From assembly GCA_017447185.1 (NCBI GenBank), contig JAFSOC010000029.1, positions 1-64,000 of the forward strand: DNA of 64,000 nt. The letters are read 5' to 3'. The DNA is from Clostridia bacterium (GTDB lineage: Bacteria > Bacillota > Clostridia > Christensenellales > Aristaeellaceae). The stretch's first letter is position 1. Each line of letters opens with the position of its first letter. Below the pieces are notes generated by a model. The model saw only the letters and a program-made list of their open reading frames with translations. It made no database searches and had not been told where the DNA came from. The position numbers and the translations under genes are program-made. Shown piece after piece: positions 1 to 7,967 of this stretch.

Positions 1-30
1 GTTTGGGTTCCGGCGAGGGCTGTGTTCGTT

Positions 31-402
31 TCAGGCATATACAAGCTCGTTCAACACGATTTCTTCGGCAGAAGCGTGCAGCGAGTTCATTTTACGTACC
101 CAAGCCATCTGTTCTTTGGCCTTCAGCTCTTCTGTAATCCCTTCAGCCATGGCCATTTCTCGAATCATCTGATCCATTCGTCTGCGGCAGGTTGCGTCAA
201 TCTCCTGCAAATGTTCCATCAGCTTTCCGCTCAGAATCATCCTCATGTATAGTCCCTGACGGCTTTCTTCCAGATACTTGCGGCGCATCATTCCGTATTT
301 TCCCAAGGGCATCCTCTCCAGTTCAGTCAAGCCCATATCCGGGAGCAGGTAGTCTCCACATCGAGTGTATGTGCCGCCATTCTGTTCAAAAATCGATTTC
401 AT
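31..402 (-). CDS. TnpV-type transposon-associated protein, copy 1
   Basis: A 123-residue protein matching the TnpV family of small proteins carried by Firmicute transposons and integrative elements. Family features visible are the N-terminal GGTYTRCGDYLLPD segment, the central GKYGMMRRKYLEE segment, and the C-terminal AEGITEELKAKEQMAWVRKMN block. The molecular function of TnpV is not established. A canonical promoter and a 16-bp dyad lie just upstream on the same strand. A second divergent relative lies at 15418-15801, so the two copies bracket the sigma-factor cluster. No transposase or recombinase is seen beside it, so it may be a leftover of an element. The family call is firm; a role in transposition is not shown. 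Confidence 0.8.
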   Translation of the reverse strand: MKSIFEQNGGTYTRCGDYLLPDMGLTELERMPLGKYGMMRRKYLEESRQGLYMRMILSGKLMEHLQEIDATCRRRMDQMIREMAMAEGITEELKAKEQMAWVRKMNSLHASAEEIVLNELVYA

Positions 403-439
403 GCGCTGCCCTCCTTCAAAGATACTCTGTTTATTTATG

Positions 440-455
440 GTAGACAGTTGTCTAC
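440..455. promoter_or_regulatory. Perfect inverted repeat, operator-like
   Basis: The sequence GTAGACAGTTGTCTAC is a perfect 16-bp palindrome just downstream of the -10 element that faces the tnpV gene. It resembles the dyads bound by BlaI/MecI/CopY winged-helix repressors, whose core is of the ACAnnTGT type. No repressor gene of that family lies in the window, so the binding protein is unknown. Confidence 0.5.
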
Positions 456-461
456 ATAAAC

Positions 462-490
462 ATAATATACTTTTCCTTCCTGATTGTCAA
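462..490 (-). promoter_or_regulatory. Sigma-A type promoter for tnpV copy 1
   Basis: On the minus strand TTGACA (490-485) and TATTAT (467-462) are separated by exactly 17 bases. Transcription would start close to the palindrome at 440-455, so a bound repressor would block it. Confidence 0.65.
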
Positions 491-519
491 TCTTTTTTGT
501 ACGACTACTCGGATAACAT

Positions 520-1641
520 TCATTGTCCCCAACTGATATATCCCTGATATTTTTCGATTCCTTTGATCTTCTTCTGCTTCGGCGCGGCATCTCCCGCGAT
601 ACTGAGGATCTCTCCCGTCTGCGCATCAATGGCGATTCGGACACATTCCAGTTTCCCGTGATCGTTGGTCGGATAATCCGGATCGTCCTCTTTCATTTTC
701 ACCTTCCCATTCTTGCACCACCAGGCTTCCACATGCCAGATGGGCTTGGTTGCGCCTGTATATCCTTCCGGATCATCTCTGACATCCACCGAGGCATATC
801 CAAGCCGCATCTCCAGAATTTTTCGTATATGTCCGGATTCAATCTCTTTGCGCAGGGTTTTCTGAACCTTTGAAAAGTCAGCCAACGGAATATCGTCTTC
901 TATAGTTTTCGTCTGCACAGGGTAGAACCCAAAACGCATGCCATTGTAAGCGTTCATTCCCATACTCAGATCGATCCAGGGGATCCGATCCTTCCAGATA
1001 GACAGATCATACGGAAGATAATAGCTCATATGCCAGAACAAAGGGATGTCGCATATAGTCTGGTATGCCAGATAGTCTACCCAGCATTCCTGCGATTTTC
1101 CCGTCTTGGGGTCAGTGGCTACATTCACCATGACATCAAACGGATGCTCAATGTCAAAGCCGGTTTCACCCGGATTGACACATTCAACAGCTACCATCAT
1201 CTCCTGTGCCAGCTCCCGAAGCGTTTTTCCATCAAAATCCGCGAGCCGCATCTCCATATCCACCGGCGCATAGTAATGATTCGATTCCAGCTTCATTTTG
1301 TCGAAGTTGGGCTTGGATGGATCAGAGGTTCTGGAAGCAAATATCCTTTTTCCACAATCCGACTCCCAGCCATCTCCCGGCAGAAGAGAAACATCGATCT
1401 CATTGCTTTCCTTAAGACGAAGAAAAAGGATCGGCATCCTGTCTGTATCCGGCACAATCACAGGCGCGTTGATCTCTACTGTACGCCATTTCGTTTTGAT
1501 ACTTTCCTGCCATCCATTCGGATATTCTTCTTCGATCAAGTCATGCAGCTGGCCAATTGTATAGTACTTCTGTTCTGCTGCCAGGGCAGTGTATGGTATC
1601 AGCAGCAACAGCAAACACAGGATTGAAAGAATCTTTTTCAT
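520..1641 (-). CDS. Secreted protein of unknown function, paralog A
   Basis: A 373-residue exported protein with a signal peptide (KK, a run of leucines, then TALAAEQ at about residues 18-24). It is the last of three tandem paralogs. Shared features are an N-terminal W-Q-E-S motif (about residue 44), a central helical segment (GKTLRELAQEM), a GYASVDV segment, and a C-terminal AQTGEILS strand of the PepSY-like kind. No catalytic motif is recognised. It sits 40 bases after paralog B and is probably co-transcribed with it. The trio lies directly downstream of an ECF sigma/anti-sigma pair. The family is not recognised with certainty. Confidence 0.75.
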   Translation of the reverse strand: MKKILSILCLLLLLIPYTALAAEQKYYTIGQLHDLIEEEYPNGWQESIKTKWRTVEINAPVIVPDTDRMPILFLRLKESNEIDVSLLPGDGWESDCGKRIFASRTSDPSKPNFDKMKLESNHYYAPVDMEMRLADFDGKTLRELAQEMMVAVECVNPGETGFDIEHPFDVMVNVATDPKTGKSQECWVDYLAYQTICDIPLFWHMSYYLPYDLSIWKDRIPWIDLSMGMNAYNGMRFGFYPVQTKTIEDDIPLADFSKVQKTLRKEIESGHIRKILEMRLGYASVDVRDDPEGYTGATKPIWHVEAWWCKNGKVKMKEDDPDYPTNDHGKLECVRIAIDAQTGEILSIAGDAAPKQKKIKGIEKYQGYISWGQ

Positions 1642-1681
1642 TCTGCTTTTCCTCCAATTGTTACCCGGGATAATGTACCAT

Positions 1682-2830
1682 TTACTTCCATGTCAATATT
1701 TTCGGAACATCGCTTCTTTTTCGGGATGTATCCATCGGATCCAGAAGCTTTCCAGTCTGGGCATTGAGATAAAGCAGATGCGCGCCGCTGCGGCTGTAAG
1801 GATTCGCTTCGTCCTCAAATTCCTCTTTCCAGAAATCATCCTTCGCATCCGGAAACCAGTCACAGTCCACCACCCAAGTCGGAACCAGAATCCAATGCTT
1901 TGTATTGTGGTCAGGCTCCACATAGGCAACATAGCCGAGCTGAATCCTGCGGATGTGGCGGATCAGTCCGTCCCGGATCATCTTTTCGACTTGCGCTTTC
2001 CCTTTTTCAAAAGGAACGAGCGGTATATCCTCATGTAGAACGCTCTCTTTCTGCCATAGCTTGACAGACATGAAATAGGAAACTGGAGAACTCATTTCCA
2101 GACGAAGCCAGTTGTCATATACACCTTCCCAACGATGGTTTGTGCGCATCCGCCCATGCTGATAGGTCAGATGCGCATTTCCCAGTGCCGGAATCCCGCG
2201 GATGACTTGCTTGAAATCAAAGCCGTATCCGCGATGATCTACCAGGGGTTGGTTGTCTTTATCCTTGTACAAGCCCATTGTATAGGCATCCCGCAACTGC
2301 AATTCCATGGCTCCGCCGCCATATGTCGTCAGGATTTCATTCAATTTGGCTGTCAGCAGCGTATAGGCTTCGCCCATCGTCATGTCGTTATTTTCTGCAT
2401 GGAGGTTCCAGTCAATTTCCTCCGGTAGGAATACGTCTCCCCAGAAGTGGCATCTCCCAGCGTATTGATCTGGGATCTCAAATTCCCAATACTGATCCAT
2501 CGCCAGTGTAATATCTCTCCCGTCAGATCGGGCCCAGGCATCCACATGTTTGCGGGTTGACCGGGGATAAGTACCATAAGCGTCGCAAAGCGCCGGATCA
2601 AGCGACGGATAGTGCCCCACCCGGATCACAGGAGCAGATTCCACATGGGGGATGATGAACGGCGCGTCAATCGTGACTGTTTCATTCCGAACAGTCTGAT
2701 AGCTTTCCTGCCAGCGCTGTCCATTGTATTGCTCGTATATTTCCGAAATCGTAAATCTGTCTTCTGCTTCCGCTGTGACGCTGAGCAGTAGGACGATCAT
2801 CAGCAGTAAAGATAGAAAGTTGCGTTTCAT
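1682..2830 (-). CDS. Secreted protein of unknown function, paralog B
   Basis: This is the middle member of the secreted trio, about 382 residues. The start is placed at the ATG at 2830, because a GGAGGA ribosome binding site lies seven bases before it. An upstream in-frame ATG at 2845 contains that site and is unlikely to be used. After a signal peptide (ending TAEAED) come the shared RWQESYQT motif, the DMTMGEAYTLLTAKL helix, a GYVAYVEP strand and the C-terminal LNAQTGKLLD strand. Paralogs A and C have the same layout with low to moderate identity, which suggests old tandem duplication. Function is unknown; a cell-surface or periplasm-facing binding role is possible. Confidence 0.75.
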   Translation of the reverse strand: MKRNFLSLLLMIVLLLSVTAEAEDRFTISEIYEQYNGQRWQESYQTVRNETVTIDAPFIIPHVESAPVIRVGHYPSLDPALCDAYGTYPRSTRKHVDAWARSDGRDITLAMDQYWEFEIPDQYAGRCHFWGDVFLPEEIDWNLHAENNDMTMGEAYTLLTAKLNEILTTYGGGAMELQLRDAYTMGLYKDKDNQPLVDHRGYGFDFKQVIRGIPALGNAHLTYQHGRMRTNHRWEGVYDNWLRLEMSSPVSYFMSVKLWQKESVLHEDIPLVPFEKGKAQVEKMIRDGLIRHIRRIQLGYVAYVEPDHNTKHWILVPTWVVDCDWFPDAKDDFWKEEFEDEANPYSRSGAHLLYLNAQTGKLLDPMDTSRKRSDVPKILTWK

Positions 2831-2846
2831 TCCGTGTTCCTCCATA

Positions 2847-3980
2847 CTACCTGATGATCATCGGCGCAACAGCCAAAGAATAATCCGTGCTTTGATTGTC
2901 ATGGACTGCTCCGGTCTGGGCGTTGATGATGATCGGCTGGAAATTCTGTGGGTTACCAAGAAAGATATCCGCGCCTTCGTCCTTGGACGCCAGCGGTTCT
3001 GATTCCGCGTCATTGCAGTATTCGCACCAGGCAACATAAGCTGGAGCCAGCGTATAAGGAGCGTCTCCGTTTTCATTGGCACAGTACTGCACATAACCCA
3101 GACCGACATGATATACATAACGGATATTGCCGCTCATAATCAATGCTTCCAGCCGAGTCTTCACCTGATCGAAAGAGAGCAACGGCACATCATCATACAG
3201 AACGGCGGTTTCTTTCCAGCAATAACTGTTGATGGAAAATGAATCCTGATCATAAATCGCTGCATACACAATCCCCCTTTGTTGAAGCGCATAGAGGTTA
3301 TGCGGCATGGATCCATAATTCACAAATGCCGCAGCAATCGGAGCCAGGAATGGAATACCATGCAGCTTTTGTGTACAGTACAGATAATAACAGCCCTTTT
3401 CCCGGAGATACTGACCACTGCTCTTATTTTGCAATCTGTCATGCAAAGCCACATCCATCAGCTTCAGTTCAATACCTGGAAACGCTTCTTCAAGACGCGA
3501 CTGCGCAATGGAAAAAGCATCCCGCAGCGATAGATCATTGTTGTCGGCATATGCGCCGCCTAGGTTATATTTCAGCAATGAGTGCCAACGTTCCGTGACC
3601 TTGCCGGGTATTTCGCCAGCCTTTTCATCCCAGCCGCCGGGATCAGCATACGATAGAACTGTCTGATAATCATTGGGTCTGAATTCATAATCAAGCTTTG
3701 TTCCTTTAGGCGCGGCATAGCGCTGGAGCAGTGCGCTGTATAACGGCTCTTCAACCGGCGGCATAGCCTGGACCGTCAGGACCGGGAAGTTGCTGACGTC
3801 CGGTATGTCAACAGTGCAGTCCACTTCAACAGTTCTGCCGTTTGCCTGATAGGTTTCCTTCCACTCCGACTGTCCCATCCGGTTCAGCTCTTCGATAGAA
3901 TACATGTGACCTTCAGCCTGAACAGATTGAAGAAGCCATGTCGCCATAAATACTGTGACAATCATCAAAACACGTTTCAT
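2847..3980 (-). CDS. Secreted protein of unknown function, paralog C
   Basis: First gene of the secreted trio, 377 residues. A GGGGG ribosome binding site precedes the ATG at 3980. The signal peptide ends near SVQAEG. Shared features are SEWKETYQ, the DLSLRDAFSIAQSRLEEAF helix, GYVQYCAN and the C-terminal INAQTGAVHD strand. Paralog B starts 16 bases after its stop. A GC-rich hairpin (4003-4030) separates it from the anti-sigma-like gene upstream, so it may have its own promoter or receive read-through from that operon. Function is not recognised. Confidence 0.75.
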   Translation of the reverse strand: MKRVLMIVTVFMATWLLQSVQAEGHMYSIEELNRMGQSEWKETYQANGRTVEVDCTVDIPDVSNFPVLTVQAMPPVEEPLYSALLQRYAAPKGTKLDYEFRPNDYQTVLSYADPGGWDEKAGEIPGKVTERWHSLLKYNLGGAYADNNDLSLRDAFSIAQSRLEEAFPGIELKLMDVALHDRLQNKSSGQYLREKGCYYLYCTQKLHGIPFLAPIAAAFVNYGSMPHNLYALQQRGIVYAAIYDQDSFSINSYCWKETAVLYDDVPLLSFDQVKTRLEALIMSGNIRYVYHVGLGYVQYCANENGDAPYTLAPAYVAWCEYCNDAESEPLASKDEGADIFLGNPQNFQPIIINAQTGAVHDNQSTDYSLAVAPMIIR

Positions 3981-4002
3981 TTCAAATCCCCCGATAAAGA
4001 CG

Positions 4003-4030
4003 GGAGGGCACGGATCACTTCGTGCCCTCC
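4003..4030 (-). terminator. GC-rich hairpin between anti-sigma gene and secreted trio
   Basis: GGAGGGCACG pairs perfectly with CGTGCCCTCC around an 8-base loop. The minus-strand tail (CGTCTTTATC) is only weakly T-rich, so this may be a partial terminator or attenuator that lets some transcripts enter the secreted trio. Confidence 0.5.
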
Positions 4031-4055
4031 TGAGATAACGCTTGGTTTATTACGA

Positions 4056-5306
4056 TCACTTCACACGCACGGCCTGGCTCATATCTGCCACACCATCCTC
4101 AATCGGGGCCAGATACAGCTCAGCAGGAATGTTTTCCAGATAAGGATAGAGGAATTCAGCCCACTCGTTGCCGTAACCGTTCTGCCCGGCGTGTCCGGGG
4201 AATACCAGATTACCCTGTCCATCCACCAGCTCCAGACTGCAGACCCAATCCTGGAATACGTCCATCCCGCCGTAAGGCCACATGACTTCGCCTGCCTCAT
4301 TCTTCGGGCCTTCGCCGTTCGCCTTGATGAATGCCGCCAGGGAATCTGGGTTCACCTTCAGATCCAGGGTGATGTAGGTCATGAGGGGAGAGAAAACGGC
4401 TTCCTTTACCTTCGCGGTGACATCGGGCAGCACTTTTTCTTCTTCAGGATGGAGTGTAGTCACCTGAGACAGAATGTCCTTTGCGTCATAGGTAAAAGTA
4501 ACGATACCCTTTTCCGGAAGCTTTAGAGAGCCGTCCACATCATATTTTTCCGGATGATTCTTTCTGCTGTAGTCTGCCAGATCCTGCTGTTCGCCGATGG
4601 GCAGGCTGATCTGAATCGGTCCGTTCAGAGAAAAGCCTTCATTGTCCAGTCGCCAATATTCTGTATGAATGATTTCACCGGGCACAGTGCTTCCGGATAC
4701 TACGGAGCCGGAATTGTTCGGCATATCCATTGCCTTGCCATTGATCCAGATGGAATCAATCCACCATCCGACATGATGAGCTTCCAGATCTGCTTCAGCA
4801 TTGCCATTCAAGCCTTCTACGATCGTATCGGCAGTCATTCCTTCAGGAATCTGATCACCGAACATTTCTGTAGCAGTCACTCCGTAAGGAGTATCTACAT
4901 CCAGTATCCGATAACTGTACTGGAGCAGAAGCGTCTTGCCGTCATATCCTGCTTCTCTGACTGTGATTTCCACATTGTTGACCGTCCCCTGATACAGATT
5001 GCTCTGCATTACACTGTCCGCGTTTTTCGGAGTACCATTTCCGGTCAGGAAGGGAATACTCGTAAAAAGATTCCACTGTGTTGCTGCAAAGGCAACTGCT
5101 CCTACCAGAAGTGTAATAGCCAGAGCGATTGCAATTGTCTTGCTACTGAAACGGCCAGCAGTTTTGATGGCCTGCTTTGTACTCTCTTTCATTTGTGCCT
5201 CCTGCGTTACGATGGACTCCAGCGTCATTTCCACACGATTATGGAAATGCTCTGGGACTTCAGGGGCCACAGATGTCAGTTTATCTTTGAATTCATTGCT
5301 ATTCAT
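4056..5306 (-). CDS. Putative membrane anti-sigma factor, pair 1 (DUF4179-like)
   Basis: About 416 residues. The ATG at 5306 is preferred, with GGGAGG eight bases upstream; the earlier in-frame ATG lies upstream of that site. Its start overlaps the stop of the sigma gene by four bases (ATGA), the usual coupling for sigma/anti-sigma pairs. A roughly 65-residue cytoplasmic N-terminus is followed by one membrane segment (TIAIALAITLLVGAVAFAA) and a large extracytoplasmic domain rich in beta strands. That layout resembles DUF4179/DUF5643-type anti-sigma proteins. No zinc-binding HxxxCxxC is seen. The signal sensed is unknown. The anti-sigma role is inferred from the pairing and topology. Confidence 0.7.
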   Translation of the reverse strand: MNSNEFKDKLTSVAPEVPEHFHNRVEMTLESIVTQEAQMKESTKQAIKTAGRFSSKTIAIALAITLLVGAVAFAATQWNLFTSIPFLTGNGTPKNADSVMQSNLYQGTVNNVEITVREAGYDGKTLLLQYSYRILDVDTPYGVTATEMFGDQIPEGMTADTIVEGLNGNAEADLEAHHVGWWIDSIWINGKAMDMPNNSGSVVSGSTVPGEIIHTEYWRLDNEGFSLNGPIQISLPIGEQQDLADYSRKNHPEKYDVDGSLKLPEKGIVTFTYDAKDILSQVTTLHPEEEKVLPDVTAKVKEAVFSPLMTYITLDLKVNPDSLAAFIKANGEGPKNEAGEVMWPYGGMDVFQDWVCSLELVDGQGNLVFPGHAGQNGYGNEWAEFLYPYLENIPAELYLAPIEDGVADMSQAVRVK

Positions 5307-5842
5307 GATTCTGCCTCCCATTCTATGAGGAGAGTCTTGCTTAGCTGCTTCCGTGCGCTTCTCATACGGGTTTTGACCGTGCTTTCTGGAATTCCCAGAG
5401 AGCTCGCCACATCCTGTATGGAGTAGCCGTCCACATAATGGAGCGTTATGATCAGGCTGAGTTCGGGTTTCAGCTTTCTCATTGCCTCCAACACCGGGGC
5501 ATCCGGTTCAGGCGGTTCGACTTCCTGTGCGGCGGCGTCCTCCAGGGGATAGAAGCTCCACTTTTTGCGCTTGCGCAGCTGATCCTTGCACTGGTTCATG
5601 AGAATCCGGGTCATCCACGGTTTGAATTGCTTCATATCCCGCAATGACATCCTCTTTTCCCAGGCTTTGATCAATGCATCCTGTACCGCGTCCTCCACAT
5701 CGGCGTTATTGCCCAAATAGGACCAGGCGATGCGGTATAACAGCTTCTCAATCCGCCTGATTTCCGCTTGAAACATCACAGCATCCACGACATCGTTCCC
5801 CTTTGAATTCCCCGGTCTGCGCGTCCGCATTCCGGGAAGCAT
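5303..5842 (-). CDS. ECF-type RNA polymerase sigma factor, pair 1
   Basis: Sigma-70 family protein with region 2 (YRIAWSYLGNNADVEDAVQD) and region 4 (YSIQDVASSLGIPESTVKTR) joined by an acidic linker. It has no region 1 or 3, as expected for ECF factors. The coordinates give the longest form (179 residues). The first 20 or so residues are not sigma-like, so the true start is probably the GTG at 5788 or the ATG at 5776, downstream of AAAGGGGAA. It is translationally coupled to the membrane protein at 4056-5306. It probably directs transcription of its own operon and perhaps the secreted trio; targets are not shown. Confidence 0.9.
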   Translation of the reverse strand: MLPGMRTRRPGNSKGNDVVDAVMFQAEIRRIEKLLYRIAWSYLGNNADVEDAVQDALIKAWEKRMSLRDMKQFKPWMTRILMNQCKDQLRKRKKWSFYPLEDAAAQEVEPPEPDAPVLEAMRKLKPELSLIITLHYVDGYSIQDVASSLGIPESTVKTRMRSARKQLSKTLLIEWEAES

Positions 5843-5901
5843 CCTGTACAGCGCTGATTACAGGTTCCAACCATAAGACGAAGGACAGCTGCCAAAAGGT
5901 T

Positions 5902-6147
5902 TTACTTCTGAACAAAATCTTCTCCAGAAAGTATATCACAAGGCAATTGCCTGTGAAATTGCGTTTGCGGTTTGCAAAGACTAATCAATTCGGGAATTAC
6001 TTTTTCCATGCAGAACATAAGCATACAACCAAATCCGGAAAGCGCAACAGAGCATTCTCCGGTGACTGTATCCCGATAAAACCGGACTGAAGCATGATGA
6101 TGCAGAATCCCGCTCTTCCTGATCACATACAGTCGGTGTTTCCTCAT
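5902..6147 (-). CDS. Small ORF of unknown function behind an ECF-like promoter
   Basis: An 81-codon reading frame in the otherwise gene-poor stretch 5843-6296. The ATG at 6147 has a strong GGAGG eight bases upstream, and a CGTCTATTAG element like those before the sigma genes lies 19 bases above. The predicted peptide is basic at its N-terminus and has three cysteines, a central short hydrophobic stretch and no family match I recognise. It could be the first gene of the pair 1 operon, a remnant, or a chance frame in a long leader. Confidence is low. Confidence 0.35.
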   Translation of the reverse strand: MRKHRLYVIRKSGILHHHASVRFYRDTVTGECSVALSGFGCMLMFCMEKVIPELISLCKPQTQFHRQLPCDILSGEDFVQK

Positions 6148-6165
6148 TCTTATCAACCTCCACAT

Positions 6166-6199
6166 CTAATAGACGTGTATGACGTGAATTTCGGTTAAT
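6166..6199 (-). promoter_or_regulatory. ECF-type promoter upstream of pair 1
   Basis: The -10-like CGTCTATTAG lies at 6175-6166. The -35 region about 16 bases above contains TTAACCG. The -10 matches those before other sigma genes in the cluster; the -35 match is weak. Confidence 0.45.
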
Positions 6200-6237
6200 T
6201 AAGACAGAAAAAGGTAGTTAAAGCTTCCTCTTTTCAA

Positions 6238-6272
6238 TTAATTATAAAGGAGCGCCACGAATGTGACGCTCC
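6238..6272 (-). terminator. Terminator of pair 2 operon
   Basis: On the minus strand a stem GGAGCG/CGCTCC, extended by CAC/GTG inside, is followed by TTTATAATTAATT. It lies 25 bases after the stop of the gene at 6297. Confidence 0.7.
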
Positions 6273-6296
6273 GGATAAGAACAAGCCAGAGAATAA

Positions 6297-7265
6297 TTAT
6301 TCAAGAGAAAACATTTTCTTTAATTCATCGATGGCCAGGTCTGTTGCCCAAATGTCAATGTGCTCTTCATTATAGGCCATAACAAAAGCAGGCATATCAG
6401 GAGTATCTACCCATTTAATGGGAGAATCAAGCAACCTTCGTAAATACAGGGTTGATCCGATGTTTCCTGTGGAATTGATTGCAATAGCGTTTTCCATACC
6501 AGGTACAGTAACAGAGGTAACAGAATTATCAGCGGGAATATTGATTGCTGAATTGTTACTATCTGTGCTTCCAGACAAGGTAGAAGTGATACTAATCGTA
6601 TGCTTTTCGTCATCCTGAAGGAGCAAATAACATTCATCTATAACTTTATTTTCGTCATCGACTGAGTATCTTCTTAGGGTAACCGATCCTTCCTGCTTTT
6701 CTTCAATAAGGTGATAGTCATTTTTTGACTTGAAGGATATCTCTGCATACTGCAAATGGTAACCATCGGGAATCCATGCCGGAAGTGTAATACCACTATT
6801 CTTTGAAAGAGCTTGCTGTAATTCTTCCCAGGAAGTATATTTCTGGCAAAATGATCTCCTTACGCCAGATTGTCCACCTTCCGGATCTGGATATGATGCT
6901 TTAACGATTTCTCCTTCAGGAGCTGATTCAACAAGGCGTTCGGCAATCTGATGCAAATCCGCTTCTTCTGTTGGAACCGGTATTTCCGCTGTTGGTTGCG
7001 GCACAATTTCCGATTCTTCTACAGTTTCGCCTTTCCAGTTAACGCTGATTCGATGATATACTTCTGTTGCGGCATATGCTACAGCAACAAGTGCAAGCAA
7101 AATAGCAATTACGCTGACAAAGCTAAAGGACAGTTTCTTTTTCACAATTTCTTCCTCCTGTTCCTTGATCGGGAGAGAGGATATTTCTTGGTGAATGCAG
7201 TCCTTCAGTTCCTCTGAAGGTTCCATATACATTTTCTGCAATTCACTTTGAGTATACTGCTTCAC
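6297..7265 (-). CDS. Putative membrane anti-sigma factor, pair 2 (DUF4367-like)
   Basis: 322 residues with a GTG start at 7265 that overlaps the sigma stop by four bases. The N-terminus (QYTQSELQKMYMEPSEELKD) is cytoplasmic. One membrane segment (FVSVIAILLALVAVAYAA, about residues 49-66) follows, then a Pro/Glu-rich linker and an extracytoplasmic domain. That domain ends with the pattern of DUF4367 proteins: LPAWIPDGYHLQYAE, a conserved RY/LRR strand, and a C-terminal helix (TDLAIDELKKMF). The domain is common in Firmicute anti-sigma-like proteins. No zinc motif is visible. Pairing with an ECF factor supports the role. Confidence 0.75.
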   Translation of the reverse strand: MKQYTQSELQKMYMEPSEELKDCIHQEISSLPIKEQEEEIVKKKLSFSFVSVIAILLALVAVAYAATEVYHRISVNWKGETVEESEIVPQPTAEIPVPTEEADLHQIAERLVESAPEGEIVKASYPDPEGGQSGVRRSFCQKYTSWEELQQALSKNSGITLPAWIPDGYHLQYAEISFKSKNDYHLIEEKQEGSVTLRRYSVDDENKVIDECYLLLQDDEKHTISITSTLSGSTDSNNSAINIPADNSVTSVTVPGMENAIAINSTGNIGSTLYLRRLLDSPIKWVDTPDMPAFVMAYNEEHIDIWATDLAIDELKKMFSLE

Positions 7266-7729
7266 GATTCTCCCTCCTCTCTGAGTTCAATCCGTAGACT
7301 TTTCTTTGCTCGTTTCAGTCGCGACTTCAGAGCAAACAACGTTATACCGATAACGGAGGCTGCTTCCTGCGAACTGTATCCTTCCATGTAAACCAGCAGA
7401 AACGGGAGCCGTAGTTTTTCAGGAAGTCTTTCCATCGCACCCCGCAGTTCCATGATCTTCGTTTCGGGTTCTGCCTGATCCGGGAATACTGTTACAGGGA
7501 CGATACGCTGCCGAAGGCGCTGAATGTTATGGCACTCATTGATGACAATCCTGGCCAGGTATGCTTTTTCTTTGCCGTATTGGATTGTATCAATCTGCTG
7601 CCATGCCTGCAGAACAGCCTGCTGGACAGCATCTTCAGCATCTGCGGGCTGCCGCAGAATGCTTTGAGCCAGCCGGAACAATCCCGGGAGATGCTGTATA
7701 TACAGCTCCTCGAAGGCAATCTTGTTCAT
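7262..7729 (-). CDS. ECF-type RNA polymerase sigma factor, pair 2
   Basis: 155 residues, a compact ECF factor. Region 2 is FRLAQSILRQPADAEDAVQQ, and region 4 is YMEGYSSQEAASVIGITLFA with a following basic recognition helix (LKSRLKRAKKSL). The ATG at 7729 has GAGG about eight bases upstream. The DUF4367-like gene starts inside its stop codon. A CGTATAATAAG element upstream could be read by an ECF or by the housekeeping sigma factor. It belongs to a different subgroup from the sigma factors of pairs 3, 5 and 6. Confidence 0.92.
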   Translation of the reverse strand: MNKIAFEELYIQHLPGLFRLAQSILRQPADAEDAVQQAVLQAWQQIDTIQYGKEKAYLARIVINECHNIQRLRQRIVPVTVFPDQAEPETKIMELRGAMERLPEKLRLPFLLVYMEGYSSQEAASVIGITLFALKSRLKRAKKSLRIELREEGES

Positions 7730-7756
7730 CAGGGAACCTCCGTTTGAAGATCTTCA

Positions 7757-7767
7757 CTTATTATACG
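7757..7767 (-). promoter_or_regulatory. -10-like element before sigma gene of pair 2
   Basis: CGTATAATAAG on the minus strand, 28 bases before the sigma start. It fits both the cluster's CGTCTAnTA theme and a sigma-A TATAAT. No clear -35 was found. Confidence 0.35.
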
Positions 7768-7907
7768 TTTTGGAGAGGCCAAAAGAGCCATGCTGTGGAA
7801 AATTCTGAAAATTATTATACTTTCAGAGAAAATGGGCACTTTGTAACAGTCAAAAAAGGCTCATCGCCAGGATATGTTTTCATTTTGCTTTAATTCTATG
7901 CTGCAAT

Positions 7908-7945
7908 AAAAAAAGGACGCCATCGGAACGAGTACGATGACATCC
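7908..7945 (-). terminator. Terminator of pair 3 operon
   Basis: On the minus strand an 11-base-pair stem (GGATGTCATCG with CGATGGCGTCC, two G-T pairs) is followed by seven T residues. It lies 22 bases after the stop of the gene at 7968. Confidence 0.85.
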
Positions 7946-7967
7946 CCGCAGACTTTACAATTTCGAG

